The notes beneath the pieces were generated by a model that was not told the origin of the DNA, searched no databases, and saw only the letters and a program-made list of their open reading frames with translations. A stretch of 64,000 nucleotides of DNA from Pseudomonas parakoreensis. GTDB taxonomy: Bacteria > Pseudomonadota > Gammaproteobacteria > Pseudomonadales > Pseudomonadaceae. The DNA lies in contig NZ_BQHY01000003.1 of the NCBI RefSeq assembly GCF_021602155.1, forward strand, positions 62,001-126,000, read 5' to 3'. Both the position numbers and the translations under genes were made by a program. Shown here in pieces: positions 8,559 through 17,493 of this stretch (position 1 is its first letter; every line of letters begins with the position of its first letter).

Positions 8559-8912
8559 TTATTGATGGTTTTCTGAAAGCATCAATTTGTGCTCGCGCTG
8601 CATCTGGCGCAAAACGTCGTCAACAATTTTGTCGTGCTTCTCCATCCAGGCTAGATGCTGTTGGGGTGACATTGAGGCATCTGGGTGATCGTTGTGGAGC
8701 TGGCTCATGATGTCGCCAAGCATCTTCATGTGTTCTGCCATGTGGACGTGACGCTCTCCTTCAGGGGCTTGTTCAGCTTTCATCAACGTGGCCTCGGCCT
8801 TGTCGCGCAAACCTTCCATACGCTCAATCACACGATCTCCGCCGCTTTCAGCCCACACAGAAGCCGAGACCAGTATCGAGCTTACAAAAAACAGCATTTT
8901 CAGGTGGTTCAT
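8559..8912 (-). CDS. Small periplasmic helical protein with PtrA-like N-terminus
   Basis: A 117-residue protein with a signal peptide (MNHLKMLFFVSSILVSASVWA) followed by ESGGDRVIERM. This matches the EGGGDRTFARM segment of the small protein at 1791-1997. The rest is Met/His-rich amphipathic helix (HVHMAEHMKMLGDIMSQLHND), suggesting periplasmic metal binding in the manner of CopK/CopM-like helical proteins; this is inference. It is divergent from copR across a gap that holds a cop box at 9039. Confidence 0.75.
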   Translation of the reverse strand: MNHLKMLFFVSSILVSASVWAESGGDRVIERMEGLRDKAEATLMKAEQAPEGERHVHMAEHMKMLGDIMSQLHNDHPDASMSPQQHLAWMEKHDKIVDDVLRQMQREHKLMLSENHQ

Positions 8913-9038
8913 CGGGGTAGCTCCTCATGAGGGAATCCGACTTCCATACGATTCATCGCTCAGAGGTCGGTCGAGCACCAATGAAGTGCTCATGTCTGAA
9001 CCCTAGCCAGCACTCGCTGACATCTACCTGAAGCCAAG

Positions 9039-9054
9039 ATTACTTTTCTGTCAG
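9039..9054. promoter_or_regulatory. CopR-type cop box between PtrA-like gene and copR
   Basis: ATTACTTTTCTGTCAG lies in the 204-bp divergent gap, 62 bp upstream of copR and ~126 bp upstream of the small periplasmic gene. It could serve both, including copRS autoregulation. Confidence 0.75.
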
Positions 9055-9116
9055 TTGCTGGTTGGCTGCCAGTTTTCGTTGCAGACTCCGCTTAACCTTT
9101 ATCTGAGAACGACCTC

Positions 9117-9803
9117 ATGAGACTTCTTGTCGCTGAAGACGAACCAAAAATAGGTATCTATTTGCAGCAAGGGCTCAACGAGGCCGGGTTCAATGTCGAC
9201 CGTTTCACGAATGGAAAAGAGGCGCTTCAGCACGCTTTGAGCGAAGCCTATGATCTGCTGATTCTCGACGTCATGATGCCGGGTTTGGATGGCTGGGAAG
9301 TCCTGCAGAAGGTGCGCGCTTCCGGGAAAGACGTCCCGGTGCTTTTTCTCACCGCCAGAGACCGCGTTGAAGACCGAGTGAAGGGACTTGAACTCGGTGC
9401 GGATGACTATCTGATCAAACCCTTCGCGTTTTCTGAATTGCTTGCTCGAGTCAGAACGCTGCTGCGTCGCGGTAGCAGCGCACCTTCGCAAACCTTTATG
9501 AAACTGGCTGACCTTGAAGTGGACCTGCTCAAGCGTCGAGCCATCCGAGGAGGCAAACGCATAGACCTTACGGCCAAAGAGTTCGCGTTGCTTGAGCTTC
9601 TGCTGCGTCGTCGAGGGGAGGTGCTGCCAAAGTCTCTTATCGCCTCCCAGGTTTGGGATATGAACTTCGACAGCGATACCAACGTTATCGAGGTTGCAGT
9701 GAGACGGCTCAGGGCCAAGATAGACGACGATTTTGAGGTCAAGTTGATTCATACCTCAAGGGGAATGGGTTACATGCTCGATGCACCAGATTCGGAGTCG
9801 TGA
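9117..9803 (+). CDS. copR: Copper response regulator CopR
   Basis: A 228-residue OmpR/PhoB-type regulator. The receiver domain has its phospho-acceptor Asp in [10 protein letters not shown] (~residue 51), LTARD, and the conserved Lys in LIKPFAF. The C-terminal winged helix ([19 protein letters not shown] ... ~130-222) ends GMGYMLDAP. Orthologues CopR/CusR activate cop genes in response to periplasmic Cu. Its stop overlaps the copS start (TGATG). Likely binding sites are the five cop boxes in the window, one of them in its own promoter. Confidence 0.95.
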   Translation: MRLLVAEDEPKIGIYLQQGLNEAGFNVDRFTNGKEALQHALSEAYDLLILDVMMPGLDGWEVLQKVRASGKDVPVLFLTARDRVEDRVKGLELGADDYLIKPFAFSELLARVRTLLRRGSSAPSQTFMKLADLEVDLLKRRAIRGGKRIDLTAKEFALLELLLRRRGEVLPKSLIASQVWDMNFDSDTNVIEVAVRRLRAKIDDDFEVKLIHTSRGMGYMLDAPDSES

Positions 9804-11191
9804 TGAACCGGATGTCCCTGACGACTCGTATGAGTCTGATGTTTATGCTCGCGGTAACGGCCGTGCTCACGGTCGCCGGACTCAGTTTCAATAACCTCAG
9901 CCGGCATCATTTCAAGATGCTGGATCAGCAGGCATTGTACGAAAAACTCCACTCGACCCAGCGGATCTTGTCCGGGCTGAGCAACATCGATCAATTCAGC
10001 GAGGCTAAACCGGAGTTAGAAGCGCTGCTGGGCGCACACCGTGATTTGACTGCGCTTATCATCGATGGCGACGGCAAGGTGCTGTTTGCGGATCCCGGCC
10101 CGGTCGACGTTCCGAAGGCGTTTCGAACAACCACAAACACAACCGTCTGGGAATGGCGGGAGCAAGAGCAGATGTTCCGTGGTGTGACTGCGCAATCCGT
10201 AGTGACGGGACAAGAAAGGCCATTAACTGTCATGTTGATTTTTGACGTTACGCAGCATATGTCCTTTTTCGAGACGCTCGAACGATGGTTTTGGATAGGG
10301 TTGGTGATCAGCGCATTGGTCAGTGCTGCACTCGGCTGGATGGTAGCTAGCAGTGGCATGCGGCCTATCCGCCAGGTCACATGGGTTGCTGCCTCCATGT
10401 CAGCAAAATCACTCAAGGAGCGTATTCCCCTGGCACCCGTTCCGAAAGAGCTTCAACAGATGGTGTTGTCGTTCAACGCCATGTTATCCAGGCTCGACGA
10501 TGCATTTGTCCGGTTATCCAACTTTTCGGCAGACATTGCCCACGAACTACGGACCCCCGTGAGCAACTTGATGACCCACACTGAAGTGGTGCTTTCGAGA
10601 AAAAGAAACATCGAGGACTACGAAGACAATTTGTACTCCAATCTTGATGACTTGAAGCGCATGAGCCGGATGATTGATGACATGCTTTTTCTGGCGAAAT
10701 CTGACAATGGTCTAATTACGCACGAGAGCAAGCCAATAGACCTGGTGGCTGTCGTGGAAAAATTGCTTGAGTACTACCGCCTGTTGGCTGATGAACGAGG
10801 GATCGAGCTCAAGGTTTCAGGACGGGGGAGCGTGCGAGGTGATGTTCTTATGCTCCACCGAGCGATTTCCAATCTGCTCTCAAATGCGCTGCGCTACACC
10901 TATGAAGGGACGTCAATCAGTGTCGATATTCAGCACAAGGATGCGTCGGTAACGGTTGTCGTGGAAAACTATGGTGAGCCCATTGCCCCCGAACACCTTG
11001 AAAAGCTGTTTGATCGTTTTTATCGCGTGGACCCAGCGCGGCGAGAAGGAAGTCCGAGCAACGCAGGGCTAGGTCTGTCAATTACCCGATCAATTGTCGA
11101 AGCGCACAATGGCAAGATCTGGTGTACGTCAGGCGACGGGAAAACGGCTTTTCATCTTGAGTTTCCGGCCGTCGATTCCACGGTTAGCTGA
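9803..11191 (+). CDS. copS: Copper sensor histidine kinase CopS
   Basis: A 462-residue heavy-metal sensor kinase. TM1 (~14-34) and TM2 (~158-180) bracket a periplasmic sensing domain, followed by HAMP (~180-235), the phospho-His in FSADIAHELRTPVSNL, and an HATPase_c domain with NLLSNALRY and GLGLSITRS. ATG at 9803 overlaps the copR stop by one base (a GTG at 9800 is also possible). Together with CopR it senses periplasmic copper. Confidence 0.95.
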   Translation: MNRMSLTTRMSLMFMLAVTAVLTVAGLSFNNLSRHHFKMLDQQALYEKLHSTQRILSGLSNIDQFSEAKPELEALLGAHRDLTALIIDGDGKVLFADPGPVDVPKAFRTTTNTTVWEWREQEQMFRGVTAQSVVTGQERPLTVMLIFDVTQHMSFFETLERWFWIGLVISALVSAALGWMVASSGMRPIRQVTWVAASMSAKSLKERIPLAPVPKELQQMVLSFNAMLSRLDDAFVRLSNFSADIAHELRTPVSNLMTHTEVVLSRKRNIEDYEDNLYSNLDDLKRMSRMIDDMLFLAKSDNGLITHESKPIDLVAVVEKLLEYYRLLADERGIELKVSGRGSVRGDVLMLHRAISNLLSNALRYTYEGTSISVDIQHKDASVTVVVENYGEPIAPEHLEKLFDRFYRVDPARREGSPSNAGLGLSITRSIVEAHNGKIWCTSGDGKTAFHLEFPAVDSTVS

Positions 11192-11347
11192 GCGACAAAA
11201 CATTGGGACCAACGACGTCTTGGCGTTCTGCGTTTGCTACGCCTCTGCGGATTTTTCAAAGTGATTGAGCTCCCCTGTCCTGCGGTACGCCGTGTCTTTT
11301 CCAGGTCTTGCTACGCTCAACGATTAGATGCCAAACATCGGATCAAG

Positions 11348-11363
11348 CTGACTGAAATGTAAT
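11348..11363. promoter_or_regulatory. CopR-type cop box upstream of copC
   Basis: CTGACTGAAATGTAAT, the reverse orientation of the motif (one mismatch in the TGTCAG half). It lies ~188 bp before copC in the 359-bp gap 11192-11550. The remainder of that gap shows nothing recognisable except the copC Shine-Dalgarno AGGAG. Confidence 0.6.
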
Positions 11364-11550
11364 CGAACAGTTTGTGATCGTGTGGCATCGTGTTCTCGCA
11401 CTGTGACGTTAGGGCTAGCGAGTTTCTCCTGTTCAACCTAGCGAAGAGGACGGGGGCTCCAAGTTAATCAACAGTGGTTTTTAAAGAAATTAAAAACTAG
11501 TTCCTCCCAAAAAACCTCGAATCAACAGCGCTTGCTGTGAGGAGTCTTGC

Positions 11551-11934
11551 ATGTCATTCCTTAAAACTACGTCCGTGGCTGTTGCAATCACTGCTGGTTT
11601 GCTTCTGAGTGCAGTGGCCCAGGCACATCCAAAACTACTTTCTTCCACTCCGGCAGAAGGCTCGGATGCGGCGGCTCCGTCGAAAATCGAACTGCATTTT
11701 TCTGAGAATCTCACCACTCAGTTCTCCGGTGCAAAGCTGATCATGACCGACATGCCAGGCATGCCTAACTCACCCATGGGTGTAAAGGCCGCCGTCGCTG
11801 CTGGTGGTGATCCGAAAACCATGGTGATTACGCCGGCTGCACCGCTGACCACCGGCACCTACAAAGTTGAATGGCGTGCAGTGTCTTCGGACACCCACCC
11901 GATCACCGGCAACTTTTCATTCAAAGTGAAATAA
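11551..11934 (+). CDS. copC: Periplasmic copper-binding protein CopC
   Basis: A 127-residue beta-barrel copper carrier. The Sec signal ends AVAQA, so the mature protein begins HPKLLSSTP with the N-terminal His used for Cu(II). The second His-containing strand is SSDTHPITGNFSF. A Met-containing loop (MTDMPGMPNSPM) is the Cu(I)-type site. AGGAG precedes the ATG. CopC typically passes copper to CopD, whose gene starts 3 bp downstream. Confidence 0.96.
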   Translation: MSFLKTTSVAVAITAGLLLSAVAQAHPKLLSSTPAEGSDAAAPSKIELHFSENLTTQFSGAKLIMTDMPGMPNSPMGVKAAVAAGGDPKTMVITPAAPLTTGTYKVEWRAVSSDTHPITGNFSFKVK

Positions 11935-11937
11935 TCC

Positions 11938-12876
11938 ATGAGCGACTCATTAAATATCGTGGTTCGCTTTGCTCTCTATTTTGACCTGATGTTGTTATTT
12001 GGACTGGCCATATTTGGCTTGTACAGCCTCAGGGGAAAGGAAAGGGTATCGGGCACGGTCTTGAACTTTGAGTCGCTTCTCTACGGTACTTCTGTTGCAG
12101 GTGTAGTTCTGTCCCTTGCTGCGATGTTGTTGCTTGCAAAAGCAATGAGCGGTGTATCGGAGCTTATGGAGCTACATCACCACATTTTTGAAATGGTCAT
12201 CATGGGCACCGACGTTGGGCTGACCTGGATGGTTCGGATAGCCGCCTTGGTGGGGGCAATTCTGGGCGTCGCGTTGAATAAACGATATCCGACACCCAGC
12301 CTCTGGATCGTCACCGTCTGTGGAGCAATCGCGTTGGCCACGCTAGCCTGGACGGGGCATGGTGCCATGGACGAAGGCAGCCGCCGCTACTGGCATTTTC
12401 TCAGCGACATTTTCCATTTATTAGCGGCAGGTGGCTGGTTGGGTGCTCTAGCGGCCTTCGCTCTACTGCTACGGTTGAAATCGCTGAAGGGTGAGGAGGA
12501 AGCACGTATTCTTGCCCGCGTGCTGACTGGCTTTGAGTCGGCCGGCGGTGTGATTGTTGCGATCATAAGCGTTACGGGAGTAGTAAATTACCTTTTCATC
12601 GTCGGTCCCAACCTTGATGAGGTCATGCTCAGTACCTATGGCCAGTTGCTGTTTTTGAAGATCCTGCTCTTTGCCGGGATGATCGTTTTAGCGACGCTGA
12701 ACCGCTTTCACTTAAGCCCGCTATTGGAGCGCTCGGTTCGCAATGGTCAATACTCTGTAGCGGTCAATGCCTTGCGCCGCAGCATGAAATTCGAATTCCT
12801 AATGGCAATCCTCATCATCTGTCTTGTCGCATGGTTAGGCACGCTAAGTCCTGAAATGGAAATGAGCGCGCAATAG
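11938..12876 (+). CDS. copD: Copper resistance membrane protein CopD
   Basis: A 312-residue integral inner-membrane protein with about eight hydrophobic helices. It has the CopD-type His-bearing segments [18 protein letters not shown] and [19 protein letters not shown]. CopD cooperates with CopC in copper transport. It ends the copRS-copCD run; the imperfect hairpin just after it (12878-12903) lacks a T tract. Confidence 0.95.
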   Translation: MSDSLNIVVRFALYFDLMLLFGLAIFGLYSLRGKERVSGTVLNFESLLYGTSVAGVVLSLAAMLLLAKAMSGVSELMELHHHIFEMVIMGTDVGLTWMVRIAALVGAILGVALNKRYPTPSLWIVTVCGAIALATLAWTGHGAMDEGSRRYWHFLSDIFHLLAAGGWLGALAAFALLLRLKSLKGEEEARILARVLTGFESAGGVIVAIISVTGVVNYLFIVGPNLDEVMLSTYGQLLFLKILLFAGMIVLATLNRFHLSPLLERSVRNGQYSVAVNALRRSMKFEFLMAILIICLVAWLGTLSPEMEMSAQ

Positions 12877-12913
12877 AGGTTTCTGGCAGCTAACCCAGAA
12901 GCCTGGAGCGTGA

Positions 12914-12949
12914 TTGTTAGCACCATTTCTACTGGCTACACTTCAGCCC
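12914..12949 (+). promoter_or_regulatory. Relict promoter abutting pseudogene start
   Basis: TTGTTA (12914-12919), a 17-bp spacer and TACACT (12937-12942) stand 7 bases before the ATG of the decayed gene. The same arrangement precedes the intact copy at 26861, so this is the homologous promoter. Confidence 0.5.
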
Positions 12950-13207
12950 ATGACACGCTGTCTACGGCTTTGCCTGATTTTCCTGATTAGCCTGGCGCTT
13001 CCCCTCAGCGGGATGGCGGGTGTTCAAGCGCCGGAGAGCCATGTCCAATGAAACCCTTGGATGGCGGATGACAACATGGGCCAACGCTGCCGCCGTGACA
13101 TGAAGTCCCCCGAACTCGGTGAACCCCGTAAGCCGAGCAAGGGTGCAAAACAGGCGGTAAGCTGCACATTTCAAAGCGGCAATGAATTTACCCTGTCGCA
13201 CGGTTAA
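12950..13207 (+). pseudogene. Decayed copy of the Met/Cys-rich small secreted protein
   Basis: The first 27 codons read MTRCLRLCLIFLISLALPLS plus GMAGVQAP, nearly identical to the intact gene at 26861-27202. The frame then shifts: PCPMK appears in a second frame, and MADDN...DMKSPELGEP in a third, matching the middle of the intact protein (MMDD...DMKSPTEHGKP). Two frameshifts and an early stop make it non-functional. The 3' third is lost; the third frame closes at 13205-13207. From 13208 to 13463 nothing is recognisable. Confidence 0.88.
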
Positions 13208-13463
13208 GCACTTTGCGTCAGAAATTTAATAAGCACGGAGGTGTCGGTGGTTCAATAATGATAACTGAGCACGGTTAACTTAGAGCTATTACCATCGATT
13301 TTCCCACATGTCGCCGCATGCGGTTTTAATGGGATGGCAAATTTGCGAACCACAGGACAATCCTAAGGCACGCATCCTGAAATAAACCAAGATAGCGGAC
13401 TTTATTGCACAATGACGATTCTCACCTCGTACAATCTCTACGCACATGGAGTCTTTTGCCGCG

Positions 13464-13871
13464 TTAACTACGATTCGACAATGATTCAATGATGCGACAT
13501 TGCTCTATAACACCACCGTGGCAGCAAACACTCAGTCGTGTCAGTTCGGCTTCTAAACCTCGTAAGTCCTGAATACGGATTCGAACTTGTTGGAGTTGCC
13601 CTTGCACTTTCGCATCCACAGCGGCGCAGGAAGCGTCGCGTCGGTCAGCCAGGCCGAGTAGATCGCGAATGTCATCGACGCTGAACCCAAGCGCGCGGCT
13701 GCGACGGATAAACAGCAGCCGGTTGCGCTCTTCATCTGTGTAAAAGCGATAACCCGACGGTGATCTTCCAGCAGAAGGCAGCAGCCCTGACTGCTCGTAA
13801 TAGCGGATGGTTACGGCTTTGGTATCGGTCAGCTTCGCCAAGGCACCGATCGTGTACGTGGGCGCATTCAT
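13464..13871 (-). CDS. MerR-family divalent metal regulator (CadR/PbrR/ZntR type)
   Basis: A 135-residue MerR-like activator. The N-terminal winged helix reads YTIGALAKLT...IRYYEQSGLLP. The long dimer helix is followed by the metal-binding loop. Cys in ASCAAVD (dimer-helix site) plus CCHGG...QC near the C-terminus match the Cys set of the Zn/Cd/Pb sensors ZntR/CadR/PbrR rather than CueR. The start at 13871 (MNAPTYT) is chosen because the fold begins there; the frame extends to 13925 without support. It probably controls the promoters at 14279 and 19213. Exact metal preference cannot be read. Confidence 0.88.
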   Translation of the reverse strand: MNAPTYTIGALAKLTDTKAVTIRYYEQSGLLPSAGRSPSGYRFYTDEERNRLLFIRRSRALGFSVDDIRDLLGLADRRDASCAAVDAKVQGQLQQVRIRIQDLRGLEAELTRLSVCCHGGVIEQCRIIESLSNRS

Positions 13872-13876
13872 TTCTC

Positions 13877-13901
13877 TTGACCCTATAGTTGCTGGAATCC
13901 T
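13877..13901 (+). promoter_or_regulatory. Ghost MerR-type operator (second arm decayed)
   Basis: TTGACCCTATAGTTGCTGG keeps the -35 hexamer and left arm of the operators at 14279 and 19213, but the right arm has drifted (GGAATCC instead of ATAAGGT). It points away from the merR gene into a stretch (13902-14278) with no convincing gene, so it may be the relict of an earlier divergent resistance gene. Confidence 0.4.
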
Positions 13902-14278
13902 CATTCTACTCGCGTCAGGCAACAAGCAAATCCTTGCTCACCGTTCTACCGATCGCCAGGCCTCTGATCGATGAAAACCCTCCCCGCCGATCTCTTCAAC
14001 TCGAGTTTGGACGCTTTGCTCTGCACATGGCTGCTTACCTTCGTAGCAGAGCTTCTGTGCTGCTCGTCGGCCGCCGCATAGGGCAAGTGCCCTGTGTGCT
14101 TTGCTGTGAGGACGGGATGCCGCCTGATATTAGCGTCACGAAATAGGACGCCGTTGATGCCAACACCGTAGGCGCGAGGGGAAGCAGCATTTCCTATCTA
14201 CTACCGGCCACTTACTCACTGTGATCACGTTGAACATGAATGGTCGCTGGTGGATGCCTTAAGGCATCGAAGAATCTC

Positions 14279-14309
14279 TTGACCTTATAGTGGCTATAAG
14301 GTGTTCACT
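14279..14309 (+). promoter_or_regulatory. MerR-type promoter of the cadA-like ATPase
   Basis: TTGACC (14279-14284) overlaps a perfect dyad of 9-bp arms, ACCTTATAG and CTATAAGGT, around TGG (14282-14302). A weak -10 follows after a 19-bp spacer. This is the classic stretched-spacer layout activated by ZntR/CadR/PbrR-type regulators. The ATPase ATG lies 28 bases downstream. Confidence 0.85.
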
Positions 14310-14337
14310 CTCGCCATGAAAAGCGGAGAGCGTTCTC

Positions 14338-16857
14338 ATGAAAAACTGTTGCGGTGACGAGCAAGCACCAAAAAAGCCAGCGGGCGTGGACGTTTTTGAC
14401 CCTGTCGCATCCGGGAGCTGCTGTGCGACTTCCGCAACATCGGGTGAAGACGAAACCGATCGAGATCGAACTACCAGTTGCTGTTCTTCTAAGACCTCGG
14501 ACGTGAATCCTGCGCTTTCAACAACCAAAAGTGCGGATGGCTGCTCTGCTGGAGGCAACGGCGGAAAGACAAGCTGCTCCACTTCATCTCCGACATCTTC
14601 TCAATATCCACCTACCGAACCGAACGAGCCCACCACCTCGGTTGTTACCGATGCATGTTGCTCTGCATCTGGAACGGATGGCCCAAGCGCGTGCGCATCC
14701 AAAGTGTCATCAGCCGTTGTCAACGACACGGCTCGCTTGAGTCGTTTCCGGATTGGGCAAATGTGCTGTCCTACCGAGCAGGCGATGATTGAGGGCAAGC
14801 TTGCAAAGATGCCTGGAATTCAGAAATTGGAATTCAACATGATGAACCGTACTCTAGGTGTCTGGCACGAATTGCCACATACCCTGGGAATCGAAGCGGC
14901 CGTGTCATCGCTTGGTATGCAGGCGGAACCGTTGAATGGCGCGGTCGACGTACCAGGCGCGGATAAGCAGCAAAGCCAGTTTGAAGCTGAATCACTGCGC
15001 AAAAGCACCTGGTGGCCGTTAGCGCTGTCTGGTATTGCTGCGGTAGGCGCGGAATTTTTGCATTTCACCCAGGCAGCCCCCGAATGGGTGATTGCTGCTG
15101 TAGCTTTAATCTCGGTAGCACTCTGCGGGCCCGCGACTTACAAGAAAGGTTGGATCTCTCTCAAAAATTTCAATCTCAACATAAACGCGTTGATGAGCAT
15201 TGCGGTGACGGGAGCGGTCCTGATTGGGCAGTGGCCAGAAGCGGCGATGGTCATGTTTTTATTTACTGTTGCCGAATTGGTTGAGGCCAAGTCGTTGGAT
15301 CGTGCACGCAATGCGATCAAAGGACTGATGGACTTGACCCCAAATCATGCAACGGTGCGCCAGGCAGACGGCAGTTGGCTGGACGTAGATGTCAAAACCG
15401 TCCAGATCAGCTCCTTGGTTCGAGTTCGCCCCGGCGAGCGCATTGGTCTGGATGGCAACGTGATCTCCGGCAACTCTACCGTAAACCAAGCCCCTATCAC
15501 CGGGGAAAGCTTGCCCATCGAGAAAGCTGTCGGTGACCCTGTTTATGCCGGCTCGATCAATGAGTCCGGTTCCTTCGAGTACCGCGTGACGGCTGAGGCC
15601 AGCAATACGACACTGGCCCGGATTATTCATGCTGTGGAGGAAGCCCAAGGTTCACGCGCCCCGATCCAGCGGGTCGTCGATAAGTTCGCCAAGGTTTATA
15701 CGCCATCGGTGTTTTTCTTCGCCCTTGCCGTTGCGATATTCCCGCCCCTGTTTATGGCCGGATTATGGGCTGACTGGATTTATCGGGCGCTGGTGCTTCT
15801 GGTAGTCGCTTGCCCTTGCGCACTGGTGATTTCGACCCCGGTGACCATTGTAAGCGGCCTCGCGGCAGCGGCGCGAAAAGGCATTTTAATCAAGGGCGGG
15901 GCGTACCTGGAAAGCGGTCGCAAGATCACCCATCTGGCCTTGGATAAAACTGGGACCATTACCCATGGCAAGCCCGTACAGACCGATTTCCTGCCTCTAG
16001 CTGATGGATTATCTAGAGATTATCGCATTGCCGCCGCGAGCCTTGCCCAACGTTCGGATCATCCGGTTTCGCGGGCTATTGCCAAACAAACGGCCCAGCA
16101 ATCGCTGCGGTTGCTGGAAGTGGATAACTTCGAAGCGCTGCTGGGCCGAGGGGTCCGCGGCGAGATCGAGGGTAAGCGCTACCAGTTGGGTAACCATCGT
16201 TTGTTGGAGGAGTTGGGGTTCTGCTCACCTAATACCGAAGCCGCCCTGGGCCACCTTGAGCGGCAAGGGAAAACTGTAGTCATTCTGTCCGATGACAAAC
16301 GGGCGCTGGCGTTGTTTGCAGTCGCCGATACGGTAAAAGCCACCAGCCGAGCCGCAATCGAGGAGCTTCACGCGTTAGGTGTGAAGACTGTGATGTTGAC
16401 AGGGGACAACCCACATACCGCGCTGGCAATTGCCGCGCAGGTAAACATTGACGAGGCCAAGGGCAATCTCCTACCGATCGATAAGCTCAAAGCCATCGAA
16501 GCCTTGATCGATCATAAAGGCACCGTCGGCATGGTCGGTGACGGAATAAACGATGCCCCTGCGCTTGCTCGGGCTGATGTGGGCTTCGCGATGGGGGCAG
16601 CTGGCACCGATACGGCGATCGAGACTGCTGACGTAGCAATCATGGATGATGATTTGCGCAAGATTCCTGCCTTCATTCGTCTCTCCCGCCAGACCGGAGC
16701 AGTACTTACGCAAAACATTGCGCTCGCGCTGGGCGTTAAAGCCATCTTCCTAGCCGTTACGCTCACTGGTCACGCTACGATGTGGATGGCGGTATTCGCG
16801 GATATGGGGGTAAGCCTGTTGGTAGTACTGAATGGCCTGCGCTTGCTGCGCAAATGA
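14338..16857 (+). CDS. cadA: P1B-2 type Zn/Cd/Pb-exporting ATPase CadA with Cys-rich head
   Basis: An 839-residue inner-membrane metal ATPase. Residues 1-125 are a low-complexity Ser/Thr/Cys head with repeated CC pairs (4-5, 28-29, 48-49 and one near 107). An HMA-like domain (~134-200) follows, whose metal site reads MCCPTE where MDCPTE is usual. The core has CPC (VACPCALVISTP), DKTGTITHGKP, TGDN and [14 protein letters not shown]. The motif pattern is that of CadA/ZntA/PbrA exporters. The MerR-type promoter lies directly upstream and lspA downstream, the pbrA-pbrC arrangement known from lead operons. Cd, Zn and Pb cannot be told apart from sequence alone. Confidence 0.94.
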   Translation: MKNCCGDEQAPKKPAGVDVFDPVASGSCCATSATSGEDETDRDRTTSCCSSKTSDVNPALSTTKSADGCSAGGNGGKTSCSTSSPTSSQYPPTEPNEPTTSVVTDACCSASGTDGPSACASKVSSAVVNDTARLSRFRIGQMCCPTEQAMIEGKLAKMPGIQKLEFNMMNRTLGVWHELPHTLGIEAAVSSLGMQAEPLNGAVDVPGADKQQSQFEAESLRKSTWWPLALSGIAAVGAEFLHFTQAAPEWVIAAVALISVALCGPATYKKGWISLKNFNLNINALMSIAVTGAVLIGQWPEAAMVMFLFTVAELVEAKSLDRARNAIKGLMDLTPNHATVRQADGSWLDVDVKTVQISSLVRVRPGERIGLDGNVISGNSTVNQAPITGESLPIEKAVGDPVYAGSINESGSFEYRVTAEASNTTLARIIHAVEEAQGSRAPIQRVVDKFAKVYTPSVFFFALAVAIFPPLFMAGLWADWIYRALVLLVVACPCALVISTPVTIVSGLAAAARKGILIKGGAYLESGRKITHLALDKTGTITHGKPVQTDFLPLADGLSRDYRIAAASLAQRSDHPVSRAIAKQTAQQSLRLLEVDNFEALLGRGVRGEIEGKRYQLGNHRLLEELGFCSPNTEAALGHLERQGKTVVILSDDKRALALFAVADTVKATSRAAIEELHALGVKTVMLTGDNPHTALAIAAQVNIDEAKGNLLPIDKLKAIEALIDHKGTVGMVGDGINDAPALARADVGFAMGAAGTDTAIETADVAIMDDDLRKIPAFIRLSRQTGAVLTQNIALALGVKAIFLAVTLTGHATMWMAVFADMGVSLLVVLNGLRLLRK

Positions 16858-16987
16858 TACGGACACGATGCCTGCTTTGCTGTTCCAAGACCTGGATCCC
16901 AGTGGGTGATACCGCACGAGCAAGAGTCAGTGCTTTTCAAAAAATACCAGTTTCAGATGTACTGGAACGGTTACTACGGAATAGCCA

Positions 16988-17491
16988 ATGAACGGTTTCC
17001 CAATGACAGCTCGTGTACAGCCGCCTACTTTGTGGTGGGGAATTGCAGCGGTCCTGGCGTTGATCGATCAAAGTCTAAAGCTTGGCGTCGAGCACCTTTA
17101 TGAGCTGGGCTCATCGGTCGCCGTAGGCTCATTTTTCAACATAGTGCATGCACGCAATACCGGCGCCGCGTTCAGCTTCTTGGCTGACGCTGGAGGCTGG
17201 CAGCGTTACCTTTTCGTTGTTGTTGCGCTAGCCGTAGCATTGACGCTCGTCGCGATCCTTCAACGGGAACGTCACTGGAGCGAAGCCTTGGGCTATTGTC
17301 TCGTTTTGGGTGGGGCTGTTGGCAATCTTATCGACCGTTCTTTGCGAGGCTTTGTCGTGGACTATCTGGATTTTCACTATCAAGGCTGGCACTGGCCCGC
17401 GTTTAATCTCGCAGATATATGTATTGTCAGCGGCGCATCGTTTTTATTGGTCATAAGCGTGATTAGCCCCGCGTCGCCAAGCAAACGTTGA
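16988..17491 (+). CDS. lspA: Lipoprotein signal peptidase II paralogue (PbrC-like)
   Basis: A 167-residue four-helix aspartic peptidase of the inner membrane. The catalytic Asp motifs are GNLIDR and FNLADICI, with the LspA signature NTGAAFSFL. The first helix starts at ~16 (WWGIAAVLALIDQSLK). This is an accessory copy associated with the metal ATPase upstream; such lspA genes (pbrC) recur next to pbrA/cadA and are thought to process a partner lipoprotein. The start at 16988 could also be the ATG at 17003. The AraC gene begins immediately after. Confidence 0.92.
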   Translation: MNGFPMTARVQPPTLWWGIAAVLALIDQSLKLGVEHLYELGSSVAVGSFFNIVHARNTGAAFSFLADAGGWQRYLFVVVALAVALTLVAILQRERHWSEALGYCLVLGGAVGNLIDRSLRGFVVDYLDFHYQGWHWPAFNLADICIVSGASFLLVISVISPASPSKR

Positions 17492-17493
17492 CG

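Noticed and set aside
12878-12903. Hairpin after copD considered as terminator
   Set aside because: Imperfect stem and no T tract.
13889-14146. 85-codon plus-strand frame after the ghost operator
   Set aside because: No ribosome site, no recognisable domain and uneven composition; more likely debris of a lost gene.
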